Both the position numbers and the translations under genes were made by a program. A DNA stretch of 64,000 nucleotides from Glycomyces arizonensis DSM 44726 (GTDB lineage Bacteria; Actinomycetota; Actinomycetes; Mycobacteriales; Micromonosporaceae), in assembly GCF_000482705.1 (NCBI RefSeq), contig NZ_AXWO01000001.1:496001-560000 (forward strand), in the 5' to 3' direction. Below, piece by piece: positions 25,867 through 37,114 of the stretch (the stretch's first letter is position 1; each line of letters starts with the position of its first letter). The notes under the pieces are model-generated. The model was not told the DNA's origin, made no database searches, and was given only the letters and a program-made list of their open reading frames with translations.

Positions 25867-26631
25867 TCAGCGCCCCGCCATCGGGGCCATGAGCAGGCGG
25901 GAGGCCGGCTCGCACAGCGAGCAGGGGGAGAATCCCAGTTCGAGGGCCTCGGCGATGGCGAGCGGCTCGTGGTCGCGGCCCACCAGGTGGACGCAGGTGG
26001 CGTGGTGGAAGCGGGGGCGGCCGTCGACGACGGCGACCTCGGCGTCCAAGCGCATGAGCGCGGCCGCGTCGACGCTGCTCATGCGCTGCTCGGCGGGCTC
26101 GTCGGCCAGGTCGAGGGGTTCTTCGGCGGCGTGCGCGGCGCGGCCGCCGCCGCCGCGGCGCCGCGGCGGGGTCTCGAACCTGATCTCGGGCTCGCGGTCG
26201 ACCGCGTAGTCCGTGGATTCGAAGACGCGCCCGGCGACGACGGGGAGCTCGGTGGTGGGGGTGTCGTCGAGCCCGATGCGGGTGAGCTCCTGGGTGTCGT
26301 CGGCCGCGGGGCGGCGCGGGGTGTCCGGGCGCGGTGCGCGACCGCGGGCCCCGATGTAGAGGGCGACGCCCGCCGCCAGGCTCGTCGCGATCGACGAGAT
26401 GAGCAGGGGGTCGTTGCCGGTGATCAAACCGATGGTCAACAAGACCGCCGCAGTGACGAGGATCAGCAGGCTGCTGACGATCACGACGAGTCGCCTCCCA
26501 GGCGCGAGAGGTCTCCACCCCCGCGCGGTCCCTCGCGGCCCGACGGCCGCGACCAGTGAACGCATGCGTGGCGGTGAGGGCGCCTTCGGCGCGGCCGGGA
26601 GCCGTCCTGGCGCCCTCACCTGCTCACTCAT
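25867..26631 (-). CDS. Two-TM protein with C-terminal Cys/His metal-binding motif
   Basis: 254 aa. Two adjacent membrane helices (about 46-92) follow a basic N-terminus. The middle is low-complexity and acidic. The C-terminus reads RFHHATCVHLVGR, then about 17 residues, then FSPCSLCEP: an H-C...C-x2-C pattern like the Ada-type zinc site found at the ends of several actinobacterial membrane proteins. Function unknown. The start is uncertain, as ATG 26565 is also possible. It lies between the traR operon and divIVA, where ileS sits in Streptomyces. Confidence 0.72.
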   Translation of the reverse strand: MSEQVRAPGRLPAAPKAPSPPRMRSLVAAVGPRGTARGWRPLAPGRRLVVIVSSLLILVTAAVLLTIGLITGNDPLLISSIATSLAAGVALYIGARGRAPRPDTPRRPAADDTQELTRIGLDDTPTTELPVVAGRVFESTDYAVDREPEIRFETPPRRRGGGGRAAHAAEEPLDLADEPAEQRMSSVDAAALMRLDAEVAVVDGRPRFHHATCVHLVGRDHEPLAIAEALELGFSPCSLCEPASRLLMAPMAGR

Positions 26632-26751
26632 GTCTAACGAGGCGATGCCCGTTCAGGTTATGGCCTGAGGGCGGACCATGCGAGGGGTGGATCGTCCGCG
26701 CGGGCCGGACAGGCCCGCTGCCCGCACTGGCGGACTTCCCGGGCCGCGGGG

Positions 26752-27738
26752 TTATCCGCGCGGGCCGGGGAGGCTGCTGGCGAAACCGCCGTTCCGGGCG
26801 GCGGCGCCCTTGCTGCCGGTCCGCTCGTTCTCGACCGCTTCCGCGGCGGCCTGCTCGAAGGCCTCGTCCTCGGGGGCGGCCTGCTGGCCGTTGAGGTCGC
26901 GCAGCTGGCTCTCGAGGTAGAGCTTCAGGCGGGTGCGGTACTCGCGCTCGAAGGTCTTGAGCTCTTCGATGTGCTTGAGCAGCGAGGAGCGCTTGTTCTC
27001 CAGGGCGCCCATGACCTTCTGGCGCTCCTGCTCGGCCTCGATCTCGAGTCGCTCGGCCTTGTCGCGGGCCTGCCCCACCAGGTCCTCGGCTTGCGCCCGG
27101 GCCTCGGTGACCATCGTCTCGGACTCGCGCTGCGCCTCGACGACCATGGTCTTCGATTCGCGCTGGGCCTTGGTGACCATCGTCTGGGACTCGCGCTGGG
27201 CCTCGGTCATCATCGCGCTGGCCTCGCGCTGCGCCTCGCTCACCATGTTGTCGGCCTCCTTGCGGGAGTCCTCCAGGTGCTCGTCGGCGGTGCGCTGCGC
27301 GACCATGAGCAGCCGCAGGGCCTCCTGCTCGCCGCCCTGGCCGGGGCCTCCTTCGCCGCCGCCCTGTGGGGCGCGCTGCTGCTGTTGCTGCAACTGCTGC
27401 TGGAGCTGCTGGATCTGCTGCTGCGAGGCCACCATCTGCTGGTGGGTCTCGTGCATCTCGGCCTCGAGCTCTTGCATCTGCTGCTCGGCGGCGTGCTTCT
27501 CCCGCTGCACTCGGTCGAGTGCGGCGGCCATCTCGGCGTGGTCGGCGGCCCCGGGGGGAGCACCGGCGCGGAGGCTCTCGATCTGGGCGCGAAGTTCGCC
27601 GTTCTCATCGCTGAGGCGGGCGAGTTCACGCTCCACCTCGTCGAGGAAACCGTCGACCTCGTCCTCGTCGTATCCGCGCTTTCCGAGCATGGGTTTCTTG
27701 AACGTGACGTTGTGAACGTCTGCTGGGGTCAGCGGCAT
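26752..27738 (-). CDS. divIVA: DivIVA/Wag31 polar growth protein
   Basis: 328 aa. The N-terminal lipid-binding domain ([21 protein letters not shown]...[10 protein letters not shown], residues 1-35) is followed by coiled coil, a Gln-rich linker (about 105-125) and a second coiled coil. That second part holds 11-residue repeats of the type EAQRESxTMVT (about 165-215). DivIVA recruits the cell-wall machinery to poles and directs tip growth in actinomycetes. AAGGAG lies 8 nt before ATG 27738. It is the last gene of the ftsQ-ftsZ-yggS-sepF-yggT series. Confidence 0.96.
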   Translation of the reverse strand: MPLTPADVHNVTFKKPMLGKRGYDEDEVDGFLDEVERELARLSDENGELRAQIESLRAGAPPGAADHAEMAAALDRVQREKHAAEQQMQELEAEMHETHQQMVASQQQIQQLQQQLQQQQQRAPQGGGEGGPGQGGEQEALRLLMVAQRTADEHLEDSRKEADNMVSEAQREASAMMTEAQRESQTMVTKAQRESKTMVVEAQRESETMVTEARAQAEDLVGQARDKAERLEIEAEQERQKVMGALENKRSSLLKHIEELKTFEREYRTRLKLYLESQLRDLNGQQAAPEDEAFEQAAAEAVENERTGSKGAAARNGGFASSLPGPRG

Positions 27739-27821
27739 TCGAAACTCCTTCTCAGCTATTCGCCTGGCGGCCAGGGCCACTCGACACCATAACCGGGTCT
27801 CGCACCACACCCCCGCCACTG

Positions 27822-28118
27822 CTACGCGATCGCGTTCCCGACGACGAAGTCCATCAGGATCCACACGATCAAGAGCAGCGCCAGGAACGCCAGATCAATC
27901 GATACAGTACCAAGCCTGAGGGGCGGGATGACTCTCCTCAACCCTTTCAGGGGAGGGTCGGTCACGCTGAACACGGTCTCCAGCAGCGCCGCGGCCTTGG
28001 GCCCCGGCTCCCATCTGCGTGAGAAACGGATCACTACGCCGCCGACCAAACGTGCCAGTAGGAACAGATAGAAGGCGAAGAGCGCCAGATAGATCAGCTG
28101 CAGCACGATATTCCACAC
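27822..28118 (-). CDS. YggT family membrane protein
   Basis: 98 aa with two hydrophobic segments ([20 protein letters not shown] and [19 protein letters not shown]) around a conserved [22 protein letters not shown] loop that defines the YggT family. It sits between sepF and divIVA, as in most Gram-positive bacteria. A role in division-site or osmotic function is proposed for the family but not settled. Confidence 0.92.
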   Translation of the reverse strand: MWNIVLQLIYLALFAFYLFLLARLVGGVVIRFSRRWEPGPKAAALLETVFSVTDPPLKGLRRVIPPLRLGTVSIDLAFLALLLIVWILMDFVVGNAIA

Positions 28119-28137
28119 GGTCGCCAGTATCTCTCAA

Positions 28138-28707
28138 TCACGACTGGTTGAAGAAGCCGCCCTCGGCGATCTTCGCCTTGTCTTCGGCGGTCACCTGCAC
28201 CTGCGGAGGCGAGAGCAAGAACACTCGGTTGGTGACCCGTTCGAACGAGCCCCTGGTGCCGAAGATCAGCCCGGCGGCGAAGTCGACGAGCCGCTTGGCG
28301 TCCGCCTCCTCCATCTCCGAGAGGTTCATGATGACCGGGGTGCCGTCCCGGTAGCGCTCGCCGATGGTGCGCGCCTCGTTGTACGTGGTGGGGTGGAGCG
28401 TGGTGATCCGGTAGTTCGTGCGGGACTCCTCCTCGGCGGGGACGGGGCGCACCGGCGCGGGGTCGGCCAGCGCGAGGTTGTCGCGAGTCAGCGGGGTGAC
28501 CGAGCCGGAGCTGCGATTGAGCTGCCGGACGGTGCCGCGGTCGTCGCCGCTCCGACCGAGCCGGGCGGTGGTGTGCTGGGTGCGGCGGCCGGTGCGCGCC
28601 GCGGGTTCCTCAGCGAACTCGTCGTTGTCGTCGTACGCGTTGTAGCCGCGGTCCTCCTCGTCTTCGATGAGGCCGAGCCACACGCCTGCCTTCCGCATCG
28701 CGCCCAT
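28138..28707 (-). CDS. sepF: SepF cell-division protein
   Basis: 189 aa. An N-terminal amphipathic membrane-targeting helix ([13 protein letters not shown]) is followed by a disordered linker and the C-terminal SepF domain (about 100-175; [24 protein letters not shown], then VFLLSPP). SepF anchors FtsZ to the membrane in bacteria lacking FtsA. AGGAGG lies upstream of ATG 28707. It lies between yggS and yggT in the conserved ftsZ-downstream cluster. Confidence 0.95.
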   Translation of the reverse strand: MGAMRKAGVWLGLIEDEEDRGYNAYDDNDEFAEEPAARTGRRTQHTTARLGRSGDDRGTVRQLNRSSGSVTPLTRDNLALADPAPVRPVPAEEESRTNYRITTLHPTTYNEARTIGERYRDGTPVIMNLSEMEEADAKRLVDFAAGLIFGTRGSFERVTNRVFLLSPPQVQVTAEDKAKIAEGGFFNQS

Positions 28708-28874
28708 CGATCGTGCTCCCTCCTCGGGCCGCCCCTGCTTGAGTCAGGTACGCGGTCTCATCCTAGCGCCGACTCCTTACACGGATGTGTTTTTGATCCA
28801 GCCGACCGCCGGAGGCGGCAAAAGATCCCCTGCCTCGACGGCGGCGAGATCACCGGCATCGATTGCCACATACA

Positions 28875-29582
28875 TTACGCCATCGGCTCACGTTCGCCGA
28901 GGACGTTTCTGCCCAGTCTGACCATTGTGGCCCCAGCGGCGACGGCGGCGGCGAAGTCGCCGCTCATGCCCGCCGAGATCTCGGTGGCGGCCGGCTCCAC
29001 CGTCCGCACCCTCTCGGAGCACTTCGCAAGCAGGTCAAAGGCCTTGGACGGCGCCCATCCGAGCGGGGCGACGGCCATGACGCCGCGCAGCCGCAGGGAG
29101 GACGCCTCGGCGACCTTGTCGGCGAGGGCCGGGAGGTCGCCGATCGCGGCGCCGCCGCGCGAGGTGTCACCGTCGAGGCTGACCTGGAGCAGCGCGTTGA
29201 TCGGACGCTCGGCGGCCGCGGCCCTGTCGAGTGCCTCGACGAGCCGGACGCGGTCGACCGAATGCACCCAGTCGGCGTACCCCGCGACCGAGCGGGCCTT
29301 GTTGCGCTGCAACTGGCCCACGAAGTGCCAGGCCGGTTCGAGCCCGCGCCCGGCGAGCTCGGCGGCCTTCGGCGCGGCCTCCTGGTCGCGGTTCTCCCCC
29401 AGGTCGGACTGGCCGAGTTCGACGAGCGCCGCGGCGTCATCGGCGGGGAAGTGCTTGGTGACCACGATGAGCCGCACCGTCTCCGGCTCGCGCCCGGCCT
29501 CGCGGCACGCCGACGCCACGGCGTCGCGGGCGCGGGCCAGGTTGTCCCGCAGCTGCTCTCGGCGCCGGGCGTCAGGAGCCAT
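28875..29582 (-). CDS. yggS: PLP homeostasis protein YggS (PLPBP)
   Basis: 235 aa, an alanine-racemase-type TIM barrel. The PLP Lys is in LIVVTKHFP (usually TKTFP), and [15 protein letters not shown] and the C-terminal [11 protein letters not shown] are conserved. It carries PLP and affects amino-acid and keto-acid pools but has no racemase activity. It overlaps the ftsZ 3' end by 11 bp. The laccase-like pgeF gene that lies between ftsZ and yggS in Streptomyces is absent. Confidence 0.94.
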   Translation of the reverse strand: MAPDARRREQLRDNLARARDAVASACREAGREPETVRLIVVTKHFPADDAAALVELGQSDLGENRDQEAAPKAAELAGRGLEPAWHFVGQLQRNKARSVAGYADWVHSVDRVRLVEALDRAAAAERPINALLQVSLDGDTSRGGAAIGDLPALADKVAEASSLRLRGVMAVAPLGWAPSKAFDLLAKCSERVRTVEPAATEISAGMSGDFAAAVAAGATMVRLGRNVLGEREPMA

Positions 29583-30693
29583 TCTTGAGGAAGTCCGGGA
29601 CGTCCACGTCGTCGAACAGGACCTTGCGCGGCTCGGGGACCGAGCTCTCGCGCGGCGGCTCGGGTTCGGCCGCCGGCTCGGGCCGGTGCTCGGGCTCGGG
29701 GACGCTGCTGGTGATCCGGCTGGGCTGGGCCAGCTCGAACTCGGCCTCGTTGGTGTCGAACCCGGCGGCTATGACCGTCACGCGGGCCTCCTCGCCGAGG
29801 GCGTCGTCGATCACCGCGCCGAAGATGATGTTGGCGTCGGTGTGCGCGCAGTCGGAGACGAGCTCGGCGGCGTCGTTGATCTCGAACAGGCCGAGGTCGG
29901 AGCCGCCGGCGATGGACAGGAGCACCCCGCGCGCCCCCTCCATGCTCTGCTCCAGCAATGGCGATTCGATCGCGGCGCGGGCGGCCTCGACGGCCCGGTT
30001 CTCGCCGCGCGCCGAGCCGATGCCCATCAGGGCCGATCCGGCGCCGCTCATGACGCTCTTGACGTCGGCGAAGTCGAGGTTGATCAGGCCCGGCGTGGTG
30101 ATCAGGTCGGTGATGCCCTGGACACCGGAGAGCAGCACCTGGTCGGCCAGGCGGAAGGCGTCCATCATGGAGATGGTGCGGTCGCCGAGGTGGAGCAGCC
30201 GGTCATTGGGGATGACGATGAGCGTGTCGCACTCGTTGCGGAGATCCTCTATTCCCGAGACCGCCTGAGTCTGGCGCCGCTTGCCTTCGAAGGCGAACGG
30301 GCGGGTGACCACGCCGATGGTCAGGGCCCCGAGCTTGCGGGCGATGTTGGCGATGACGGGCGCGCCGCCGGTGCCGGTGCCGCCGCCCTCGCCGCAGGTG
30401 ACGAACACCATGTCGGCGCCCTTGAGGACCTCTTCGATCTCGTCGCGGTGGTCTTCGCAGGCCTTCGCGCCGACCTCCGGGTTGGCCCCGGCGCCGAGGC
30501 CGCGGGTGAGCTCGCGGCCCACGTCGAGCTTGACGTCGGCGTCGCTCATCAAGAGCGCCTGCGCGTCGGTGTTGATCGCGATGAACTCGACGCCCTTGAG
30601 CCCCGCCTCGATCATCCGATTGACAGCATTGACGCCGCCGCCTCCGACTCCAACGACTTTGATGACGGCGAGGTAGTTGTGCGGTGGTGTCAT
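29572..30693 (-). CDS. ftsZ: Cell division GTPase FtsZ
   Basis: 373 aa. The tubulin signature is [12 protein letters not shown] (about 103-114) and the T7 loop with catalytic Asp is in [14 protein letters not shown] Pro/Glu-rich linker (about 318-355) leads to the conserved tail [10 protein letters not shown] that binds SepF and FtsW. FtsZ polymerises into the division ring. The start is ATG 30693 with a purine-rich ribosome site. It lies between ftsQ and yggS. Confidence 0.98.
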   Translation of the reverse strand: MTPPHNYLAVIKVVGVGGGGVNAVNRMIEAGLKGVEFIAINTDAQALLMSDADVKLDVGRELTRGLGAGANPEVGAKACEDHRDEIEEVLKGADMVFVTCGEGGGTGTGGAPVIANIARKLGALTIGVVTRPFAFEGKRRQTQAVSGIEDLRNECDTLIVIPNDRLLHLGDRTISMMDAFRLADQVLLSGVQGITDLITTPGLINLDFADVKSVMSGAGSALMGIGSARGENRAVEAARAAIESPLLEQSMEGARGVLLSIAGGSDLGLFEINDAAELVSDCAHTDANIIFGAVIDDALGEEARVTVIAAGFDTNEAEFELAQPSRITSSVPEPEHRPEPAAEPEPPRESSVPEPRKVLFDDVDVPDFLKNGS

Positions 30694-30768
30694 CGCTGCT
30701 GCCTTCCTTCCCTGACCGGCCCCATGTGCGACAAACGGGAGGTGCGAACCCGCCTGTTCCCCCTAACG

Positions 30769-31497
30769 CTAACTCACAGAGGGTGCATCTGGTGCGCTGA
30801 CATCGACATGTTCGTACCCGCTCTCCAGCAATCGAAGCGCCACGAGCGCTTTCTCGTCGTTCTTCGAACCGTCGCCCCACGTGAGCGTCCGTCCATCTTC
30901 GAGGTACAGGGTCACCGCCGCCGGGGAGGGCGTCGCGACGTGTTCGACCTCGTCAGCGAGGTCGGACGGGAGTGCTTGCAGGACTGCGATGGTCTCGGCG
31001 GTGGCCAAGTCCTCGGGGCCCGGTGAGTCGAGTTCGGCGTTCCAAGTGGACGCGGGGATTTCGGCGACTTCGTCGAAGACGACGCCTTCGGAATCGACCA
31101 TGAGAAAAGTCTCCCCGCCCGACGGCACGGCGAGATATGGCTCGCGCTCGGTCACCTCGATGCGGATCGCAGTGGGCCACGAGCGCGATACCTCGACGGA
31201 TTTCACCGGGGGCAACGAGGCGACTTCGGCGGCGATCGCGTCGAGGTCGGCGCGGAGGATCGACTGATCGAGGTAATCGTCTGCGGCGGAGGCCACTTCG
31301 GCGGGGTCGAGGACGCTGGTACCGGCGACGCGGACGTCCTTGACGGCCAACAGCGGTGTGGCCCAGAGCAGTACAAAAGCGAGTACCGCCACGGCCACCA
31401 CGGCGACGCTCCAAGGCCACAGGCGTCGTCCCGGCAGGCGGCGCCGCACGACGTGGACGAGCCGCCACGGGCCTGGGTCTTCGCGTGGACCGCGCAT
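30769..31497 (-). CDS. ftsQ: Cell division protein FtsQ
   Basis: 242 aa. A short cytoplasmic tail and one TM helix (about 28-48) are followed by the POTRA domain (VKDVRVAGTSVLDPAEVASAA) and the FtsQ beta domain. FtsQ links the early ring to septal wall synthases. It is 75 bp upstream of ftsZ. Instead of murC, the next gene upstream is a divergent siderophore-interacting protein, so the ftsQ promoter must lie in the ~100-bp divergent gap. Confidence 0.93.
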   Translation of the reverse strand: MRGPREDPGPWRLVHVVRRRLPGRRLWPWSVAVVAVAVLAFVLLWATPLLAVKDVRVAGTSVLDPAEVASAADDYLDQSILRADLDAIAAEVASLPPVKSVEVSRSWPTAIRIEVTEREPYLAVPSGGETFLMVDSEGVVFDEVAEIPASTWNAELDSPGPEDLATAETIAVLQALPSDLADEVEHVATPSPAAVTLYLEDGRTLTWGDGSKNDEKALVALRLLESGYEHVDVSAPDAPSVS

Positions 31498-31555
31498 CGC
31501 TCGATGATGCCATGTCGGCGCCCGGACGGGGTGGCGACATGCCCGGGCGCTCGTA

Positions 31556-31574
31556 TAAGGTAAGGCAAACCTTA
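31556..31574 (+). promoter_or_regulatory. IdeR/DtxR iron box upstream of the SIP gene
   Basis: TAAGGTAAGGCAAACCTTA matches the IdeR consensus at 18 of 19 positions. It lies 21 bp before the GTG start of the siderophore-interacting protein and about 60 bp upstream of the divergent ftsQ start, so IdeR bound here could also influence ftsQ. Confidence 0.92.
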
Positions 31575-31594
31575 TTCGCTAGGAGGAGCAGCGC

Positions 31595-32518
31595 GTGACG
31601 ACGCAGACCGTGGGCCTCACCCTCAACACCGTCCGGCCGTGGAGGCCCTTCACCTGCCACGTCAAGGCGCTGCGGCGGCTCAGCCCGTCGTTCCTGCGCG
31701 TCACCTTCGCGTCAGAGGAGCTGCGGCACTTCGCCGACAACGGCTACGACCAGCGCTTCAAGCTCATCTTCCCCGCCCCGGCGTGCGGCTTCGCGAAGTT
31801 CCCCGACAGCGACCGGTGGTACTCCGACCTGCGGGCGCTGCCGGACGAGGAGCAGTGCCGGGTGCGGACCTACACCGTCCGCGCGGTGCGCGGCGAGGCC
31901 GGCGAGGTCGACGTCGACATGGTCGTCCACGCGCCGCACGGCGGCCGCGAGGCCCCGGCCCTGCACTGGGCGCTGCACGCCGAGGTCGGCAGCGAGCTCG
32001 TGCTGCTCGGCCCGGACGCGCGCTACGACGGCCCCCACGGCGGCATCGACTTTCGCCCGCCGGAGAACGCGAAACTGCTTCTGGGCGGCGACGAGACGGC
32101 CGCACCGGCGATCGCCTCGATCCTGGAGCGCCTGCCGATCACCGCCCACGGCGACGTCTTCATCGAGGTGCCCGAGGCCGCCGACGCACTGGAGCTGGAC
32201 GCGCCGCCGGAGGTCGAGGTGCACTGGCTGCCGCGCGACGGCGCCGGATGGGGCGAGCGGCTCGTCCCGGCCGTCACCGAGGCCGCCGCGGGACTGAAGA
32301 TCCGGGCGACGCTCGACGAGGTCGAAGACGTCGACGTCGACACCGAGACCCTGTGGGACGCGCCCGAGCAGACCGGGGCGTGCGAGTCGTACGTGTGGAT
32401 CGCCGCCGAGGCCGGCGTGGTGAAGGCCCTGCGCCGCACCATCCGCCAGGACCTCGGACTCCCGAAGGAGTGCGGCGCCTTCATGGGCTACTGGCGCCTG
32501 GGCAAGGACGCCGACTAA
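31595..32518 (+). CDS. Siderophore-interacting protein (FAD-binding ferric-siderophore reductase)
   Basis: 307 aa. The ferredoxin-reductase-like FAD motif RTYTVR (about 89-94), the LLGGDETAAPAI stretch (about 154-165) and the C-terminal YVWIAAEAGVVKALRR define the SIP (ViuB/YqjH-like) family, which reduces imported ferric siderophores to release iron. AGGAGG lies 8 nt before GTG 31595. An iron box controls it, which ties it to the importer at 6.3-10.3 kb. It interrupts the normal murC-ftsQ junction. It ends overlapping the convergent Uma2 gene by 4 bp. Confidence 0.93.
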   Translation: MTTQTVGLTLNTVRPWRPFTCHVKALRRLSPSFLRVTFASEELRHFADNGYDQRFKLIFPAPACGFAKFPDSDRWYSDLRALPDEEQCRVRTYTVRAVRGEAGEVDVDMVVHAPHGGREAPALHWALHAEVGSELVLLGPDARYDGPHGGIDFRPPENAKLLLGGDETAAPAIASILERLPITAHGDVFIEVPEAADALELDAPPEVEVHWLPRDGAGWGERLVPAVTEAAAGLKIRATLDEVEDVDVDTETLWDAPEQTGACESYVWIAAEAGVVKALRRTIRQDLGLPKECGAFMGYWRLGKDAD

Positions 32519-33120
32519 GGTTGCGACTTGAACGCCGAGGTATCGAGCTCGAAGTCGAAGGGCTCCGGTACATACGCGGATTTACCGAAATCCACCGTGA
32601 CCTGAGCCTGGTAGCCCCGTTTGCGTGACGGGTCAGAGTAGACCGTCAGCGCTCGCTCCTTCATGTCGAAGAGCAGGTAGACCGGAACACCCGATCGACC
32701 ATAGATGTCCTTCTTCTGGTTCCTGTCATTGTCACGGGTCGCAGTCGACGTCAGCTCCGCGACGAGCGACAGCGCCTCGCCTGGGATCTGGTTGGAGTCG
32801 ATGTTCATCATGTCGGTCTCGAGCACGTAGACATCCGGCCCGAGAGCGCCCCATTCGGGAAACACGAACAGGAAGGGAGCCTCACGAGCTTTATGGCCAT
32901 CAGGCGCATGAGCATTCAACTGATCCAGCAATGACATCATGCCCGTGCCGTAATAGGCCTTAGACCATGGTGACACGACAATGTTCCTTCCGAAGACCTC
33001 GGCGTTGAGTCCATCTGGAAGGTCCAGCTCACTGGCAGTCTCCACCATGTAACCGAAGCCTTCGCTCCGTTCATCATAGGAGAGTGCCTCATTGTCCCGT
33101 TTCTGGAGGTTCATGACCAT
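32515..33120 (-). CDS. Uma2 family (DUF820) restriction-endonuclease-like protein
   Basis: 201 aa. The PD-(D/E)xK-like pattern is seen in GPDVYVLE, then LVAELTSTAT, and KKDIYGRSGVPVYLLFD with the Lys and conserved Tyr, as in Uma2 proteins. These are abundant in cyanobacteria and actinomycetes and their role is not established. GAGGAGG lies upstream of ATG 33120. Base composition is lower in GC than in the flanking genes, suggesting later arrival. It lies between murC and the SIP gene. Confidence 0.82.
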   Translation of the reverse strand: MVMNLQKRDNEALSYDERSEGFGYMVETASELDLPDGLNAEVFGRNIVVSPWSKAYYGTGMMSLLDQLNAHAPDGHKAREAPFLFVFPEWGALGPDVYVLETDMMNIDSNQIPGEALSLVAELTSTATRDNDRNQKKDIYGRSGVPVYLLFDMKERALTVYSDPSRKRGYQAQVTVDFGKSAYVPEPFDFELDTSAFKSQP

Positions 33121-33221
33121 CGTCGCCTCCTCGGCTGGTTCGAGTCGTGATCACCATGTTGACCTATGCCAACTATAGGCGAGTTGCGACCGGCACGCAC
33201 CTGCCGTGCTCATGCGACGAT

Positions 33222-33248
33222 CGGGCCCGCGCGTCCGGCGCGGGCCCG
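33222..33248 (-). terminator. Strong hairpin terminator after murC
   Basis: CGGGCCCGCGC and GCGCGGGCCCG form a perfect 11-bp stem with a 5-nt loop, 8 bp beyond the murC stop codon. It would end the murE-to-murC transcript and separate it from Uma2. Confidence 0.8.
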
Positions 33249-33255
33249 TTGCGTC

Positions 33256-34668
<1,413 letters not shown>

Positions 34669-34696
34669 CGCTCAACCGCCTTCACAATGCTGTATT

Positions 34697-35812
34697 TCAT
34701 GAATTCACGGCTTTCAGCGTGAACTGCCGCAGCGCCTCGTCGCCGTCGCGGCGTCCGAAGCCCGCCGAGGCCTGGGCCATAGCCGCCAGTTTCGCACGAT
34801 CGCTGATGAGCGGGACCAGGTTGGCCTCGATCCAGGACGGATTGAGGTTCTCGTCGTCGCAGAAGATCGCCCCTCCGGCGGCCACGACGGGCCCGGCGGT
34901 GCGGTACTGCTCCTTGTTGCCCCACGGCATGGGCACGAACACGGTCGGCAGCCCCAGCGCCGTCACCTCGGCGACGGTCATGGAGCCGCCGCGGCCCATG
35001 ACCATGTCGGCGGCGGCGTAGCCGAGCTCCATCTCGTTGAGGTAGGGCAGCGTCCGGTAGGCGACGGGCAGGCCGTCGGGCACGTGGACGGGCTCGTCGC
35101 GGCGGGCGCCGATGATGTGGAGGACCTGGATGCCGCGGTGGGTGAGCACCTGGGCGGCCCCCGAGACGGCCTGGTTGATGGAGTTGGCGCCCTGGGAGCC
35201 GCCGTACACGAACAGGACGGGCCGGTTCGGGTCGAGGCCGAAGCGGGCGCAGGCCTCGGCGCGGCGCGCGAACCGGTCGAGCTGCGAGATCGCCGGGCGC
35301 AGCGGCACGCCGGTGATGGTGCCGTCGGCCAGCAGCGGCGACGTCTGCGGCAGGTGGGGGAAGCCGAGCGCGAGGTTGTCGCTGAACTTCAGGGCCATCT
35401 TGTTGGCGACCCCCGGCGGGTCGTTGAACTCGAAGATGACCATGGGGGTCTTGCGGCGCCAGGCGGCGAGGTAGGCGGGGACGGCGACGTAGCCGCCGAA
35501 GCCGACCACGACGTCGGCCTGCACCTCGTCGAGGACCGCGCGGGTCGCCTTCATGGCCTTGAGCATGCGCGGCGCGGTCAGGAGGAGGTCGAGGTTGACC
35601 TTGCGCGGCAGCTGGTGCGCGGGGACGTTGCGCAGGTCGTATCCGGCCTTCGGGATGAGCTCGTTCTCCAGGCCCTTCTCGGTGCCGAGGCAGGTGATGC
35701 GGATGCCGGGGTCGTGGCGGCGCAGGCAGTCGGCGTACGCCAGGAGCGGGTAGATGTGGCCGCCGGTGCCGCCTCCGGCGAGGACGGCCGATCGTAGCTG
35801 AGGCAACTTCAA
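34697..35812 (-). CDS. murG: Undecaprenyl-PP-MurNAc-pentapeptide GlcNAc transferase
   Basis: 371 aa, a GT-B glycosyltransferase. The N-terminal GGTGGHIYPLLA loop (about 14-25) is normal. It makes lipid II on the inner face of the membrane. Three otherwise conserved spots differ: FEFN for the usual HEQN, RGGSMTVAEV for RxGAxTxxE, and QYRTA for QxxNA in the UDP-GlcNAc site. It lies between ftsW and murC. The divergence parallels that of the neighbouring MurC. Confidence 0.93.
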   Translation of the reverse strand: MKLPQLRSAVLAGGGTGGHIYPLLAYADCLRRHDPGIRITCLGTEKGLENELIPKAGYDLRNVPAHQLPRKVNLDLLLTAPRMLKAMKATRAVLDEVQADVVVGFGGYVAVPAYLAAWRRKTPMVIFEFNDPPGVANKMALKFSDNLALGFPHLPQTSPLLADGTITGVPLRPAISQLDRFARRAEACARFGLDPNRPVLFVYGGSQGANSINQAVSGAAQVLTHRGIQVLHIIGARRDEPVHVPDGLPVAYRTLPYLNEMELGYAAADMVMGRGGSMTVAEVTALGLPTVFVPMPWGNKEQYRTAGPVVAAGGAIFCDDENLNPSWIEANLVPLISDRAKLAAMAQASAGFGRRDGDEALRQFTLKAVNS

Positions 35813-35860
35813 GGCTTTCTGGTTCGAAGGGACGGGTGTCGGACTTCGGGGTTCGCTCCG

Positions 35861-37114
35861 TCAGGTGGAGGGCGTCTTGCTCTCGCTGGTCTGCGGCGGG
35901 GCGCCGGCGGGCGCCGGAGGCAGGGGTGCCCACAGGAATCGTACGAGGCGGGACGGGTTGCGCGCCCGCAGCGCGGTGGCGGCGTCGGGTTCGGCACGCG
36001 CGAATCCGGCGAGCATGCCGACCGCGGCGAGCACCACGACCAGCGCCGTGCCGCCGTCGGAGATGAACGGCAGCGGCACCCCGGTGATGGGGATGAGTCC
36101 GAGGACGCCGCCGATGTTGATGAACGCCTGGCCGGCCAGCCAGATCGTGACGCCGGCCGCCACCAGCTTGCGGAACGGGTCCGCCGAGCGGCGGGCGATG
36201 CGGAAGCCGGTGTAGACGAGGACGCCGAACAGCGCCAGGATCACCAGGCAGCCGACGACGCCGAGTTCCTCGGCGATGAGCGCGAAGATGAAGTCGTTGT
36301 GCCCGTTGGGGAGCCATTCCCATTTCTGGCGGCTCTCGCCGAGGCCGACGCCGAACCAGCCGCCGTCGGCGATCGCGTAGTAGCCCTGGATGGCCTGGTA
36401 GCCCCACGAGTCGGCGAAGTCCTCGGGCCGGTTGAACGAGAGGATGCGCTCCATGCGGTAGCCCTCGAAGGCGACCAGGAGCGCCGAACCGGCGAGGGCG
36501 ACGGCGCACAGGACGCCGAGGACGCGCATCGGGACGCCCGAGGACCACAGCAGGCCGATGAACATGGCGACGATGATGAGCATGGTGCCCAGGTCGGAGT
36601 AGCCGATGACGAGCATCGACAGGCCCGCGATGGGGAACAGCGGGATGGCGAGGTCCCGCCAGGAGGCGATGCGCGGGCCGAGGCGCACGAGCGAGTCGGC
36701 GACCCACAGCAGCAGCGCGAACTTGGCGAGCTCGGCGGGCTGGAACTGCACGGGGCCGAGGTGGATCCACAGGTCGTCGGTGCCGAAGGCGTCGTTCCCG
36801 AAGTTCGGGGCGAGGAGGACCAGGCCGAGGACCACCGACAGGATCAACAGCGGCCGGGCGACGCCGCGGTAGGTGCGGGAGGGGAGCCGCTGGGCGATCC
36901 AGAAGCCGATCAGGCCGATGAGCGCCCACATGGCCTGCCTGACGACGATGGCGAAGGCGTCGCCGTTCTCGGAGTAGGACTCGACCATGGTGGCGGAGAA
37001 GACCATGACCAGGCCGATGGTGAGCAGGAGCGCGCTGGAGGACAGCAGCAGGTAGTACGAGGCCAGCGGTCGGTCGAGCAGGCCCCGGAGCATCTCGGCG
37101 AGCCCGGACCTCAC
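35861..37114 (-). CDS. ftsW: SEDS peptidoglycan polymerase FtsW
   Basis: 417 aa, ten predicted membrane helices. SEDS hallmarks are present: FQPAELAKFALLLWVAD, then DLGTM and the C-terminal GLIPITGVPLPFISDGGTALV. FtsW polymerises lipid II at the septum together with FtsI. The GTG start overlaps the murD stop by 4 nt (GTGA). The partner gene ftsI is not in this cluster. Confidence 0.95.
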   Translation of the reverse strand: MRSGLAEMLRGLLDRPLASYYLLLSSSALLLTIGLVMVFSATMVESYSENGDAFAIVVRQAMWALIGLIGFWIAQRLPSRTYRGVARPLLILSVVLGLVLLAPNFGNDAFGTDDLWIHLGPVQFQPAELAKFALLLWVADSLVRLGPRIASWRDLAIPLFPIAGLSMLVIGYSDLGTMLIIVAMFIGLLWSSGVPMRVLGVLCAVALAGSALLVAFEGYRMERILSFNRPEDFADSWGYQAIQGYYAIADGGWFGVGLGESRQKWEWLPNGHNDFIFALIAEELGVVGCLVILALFGVLVYTGFRIARRSADPFRKLVAAGVTIWLAGQAFINIGGVLGLIPITGVPLPFISDGGTALVVVLAAVGMLAGFARAEPDAATALRARNPSRLVRFLWAPLPPAPAGAPPQTSESKTPST

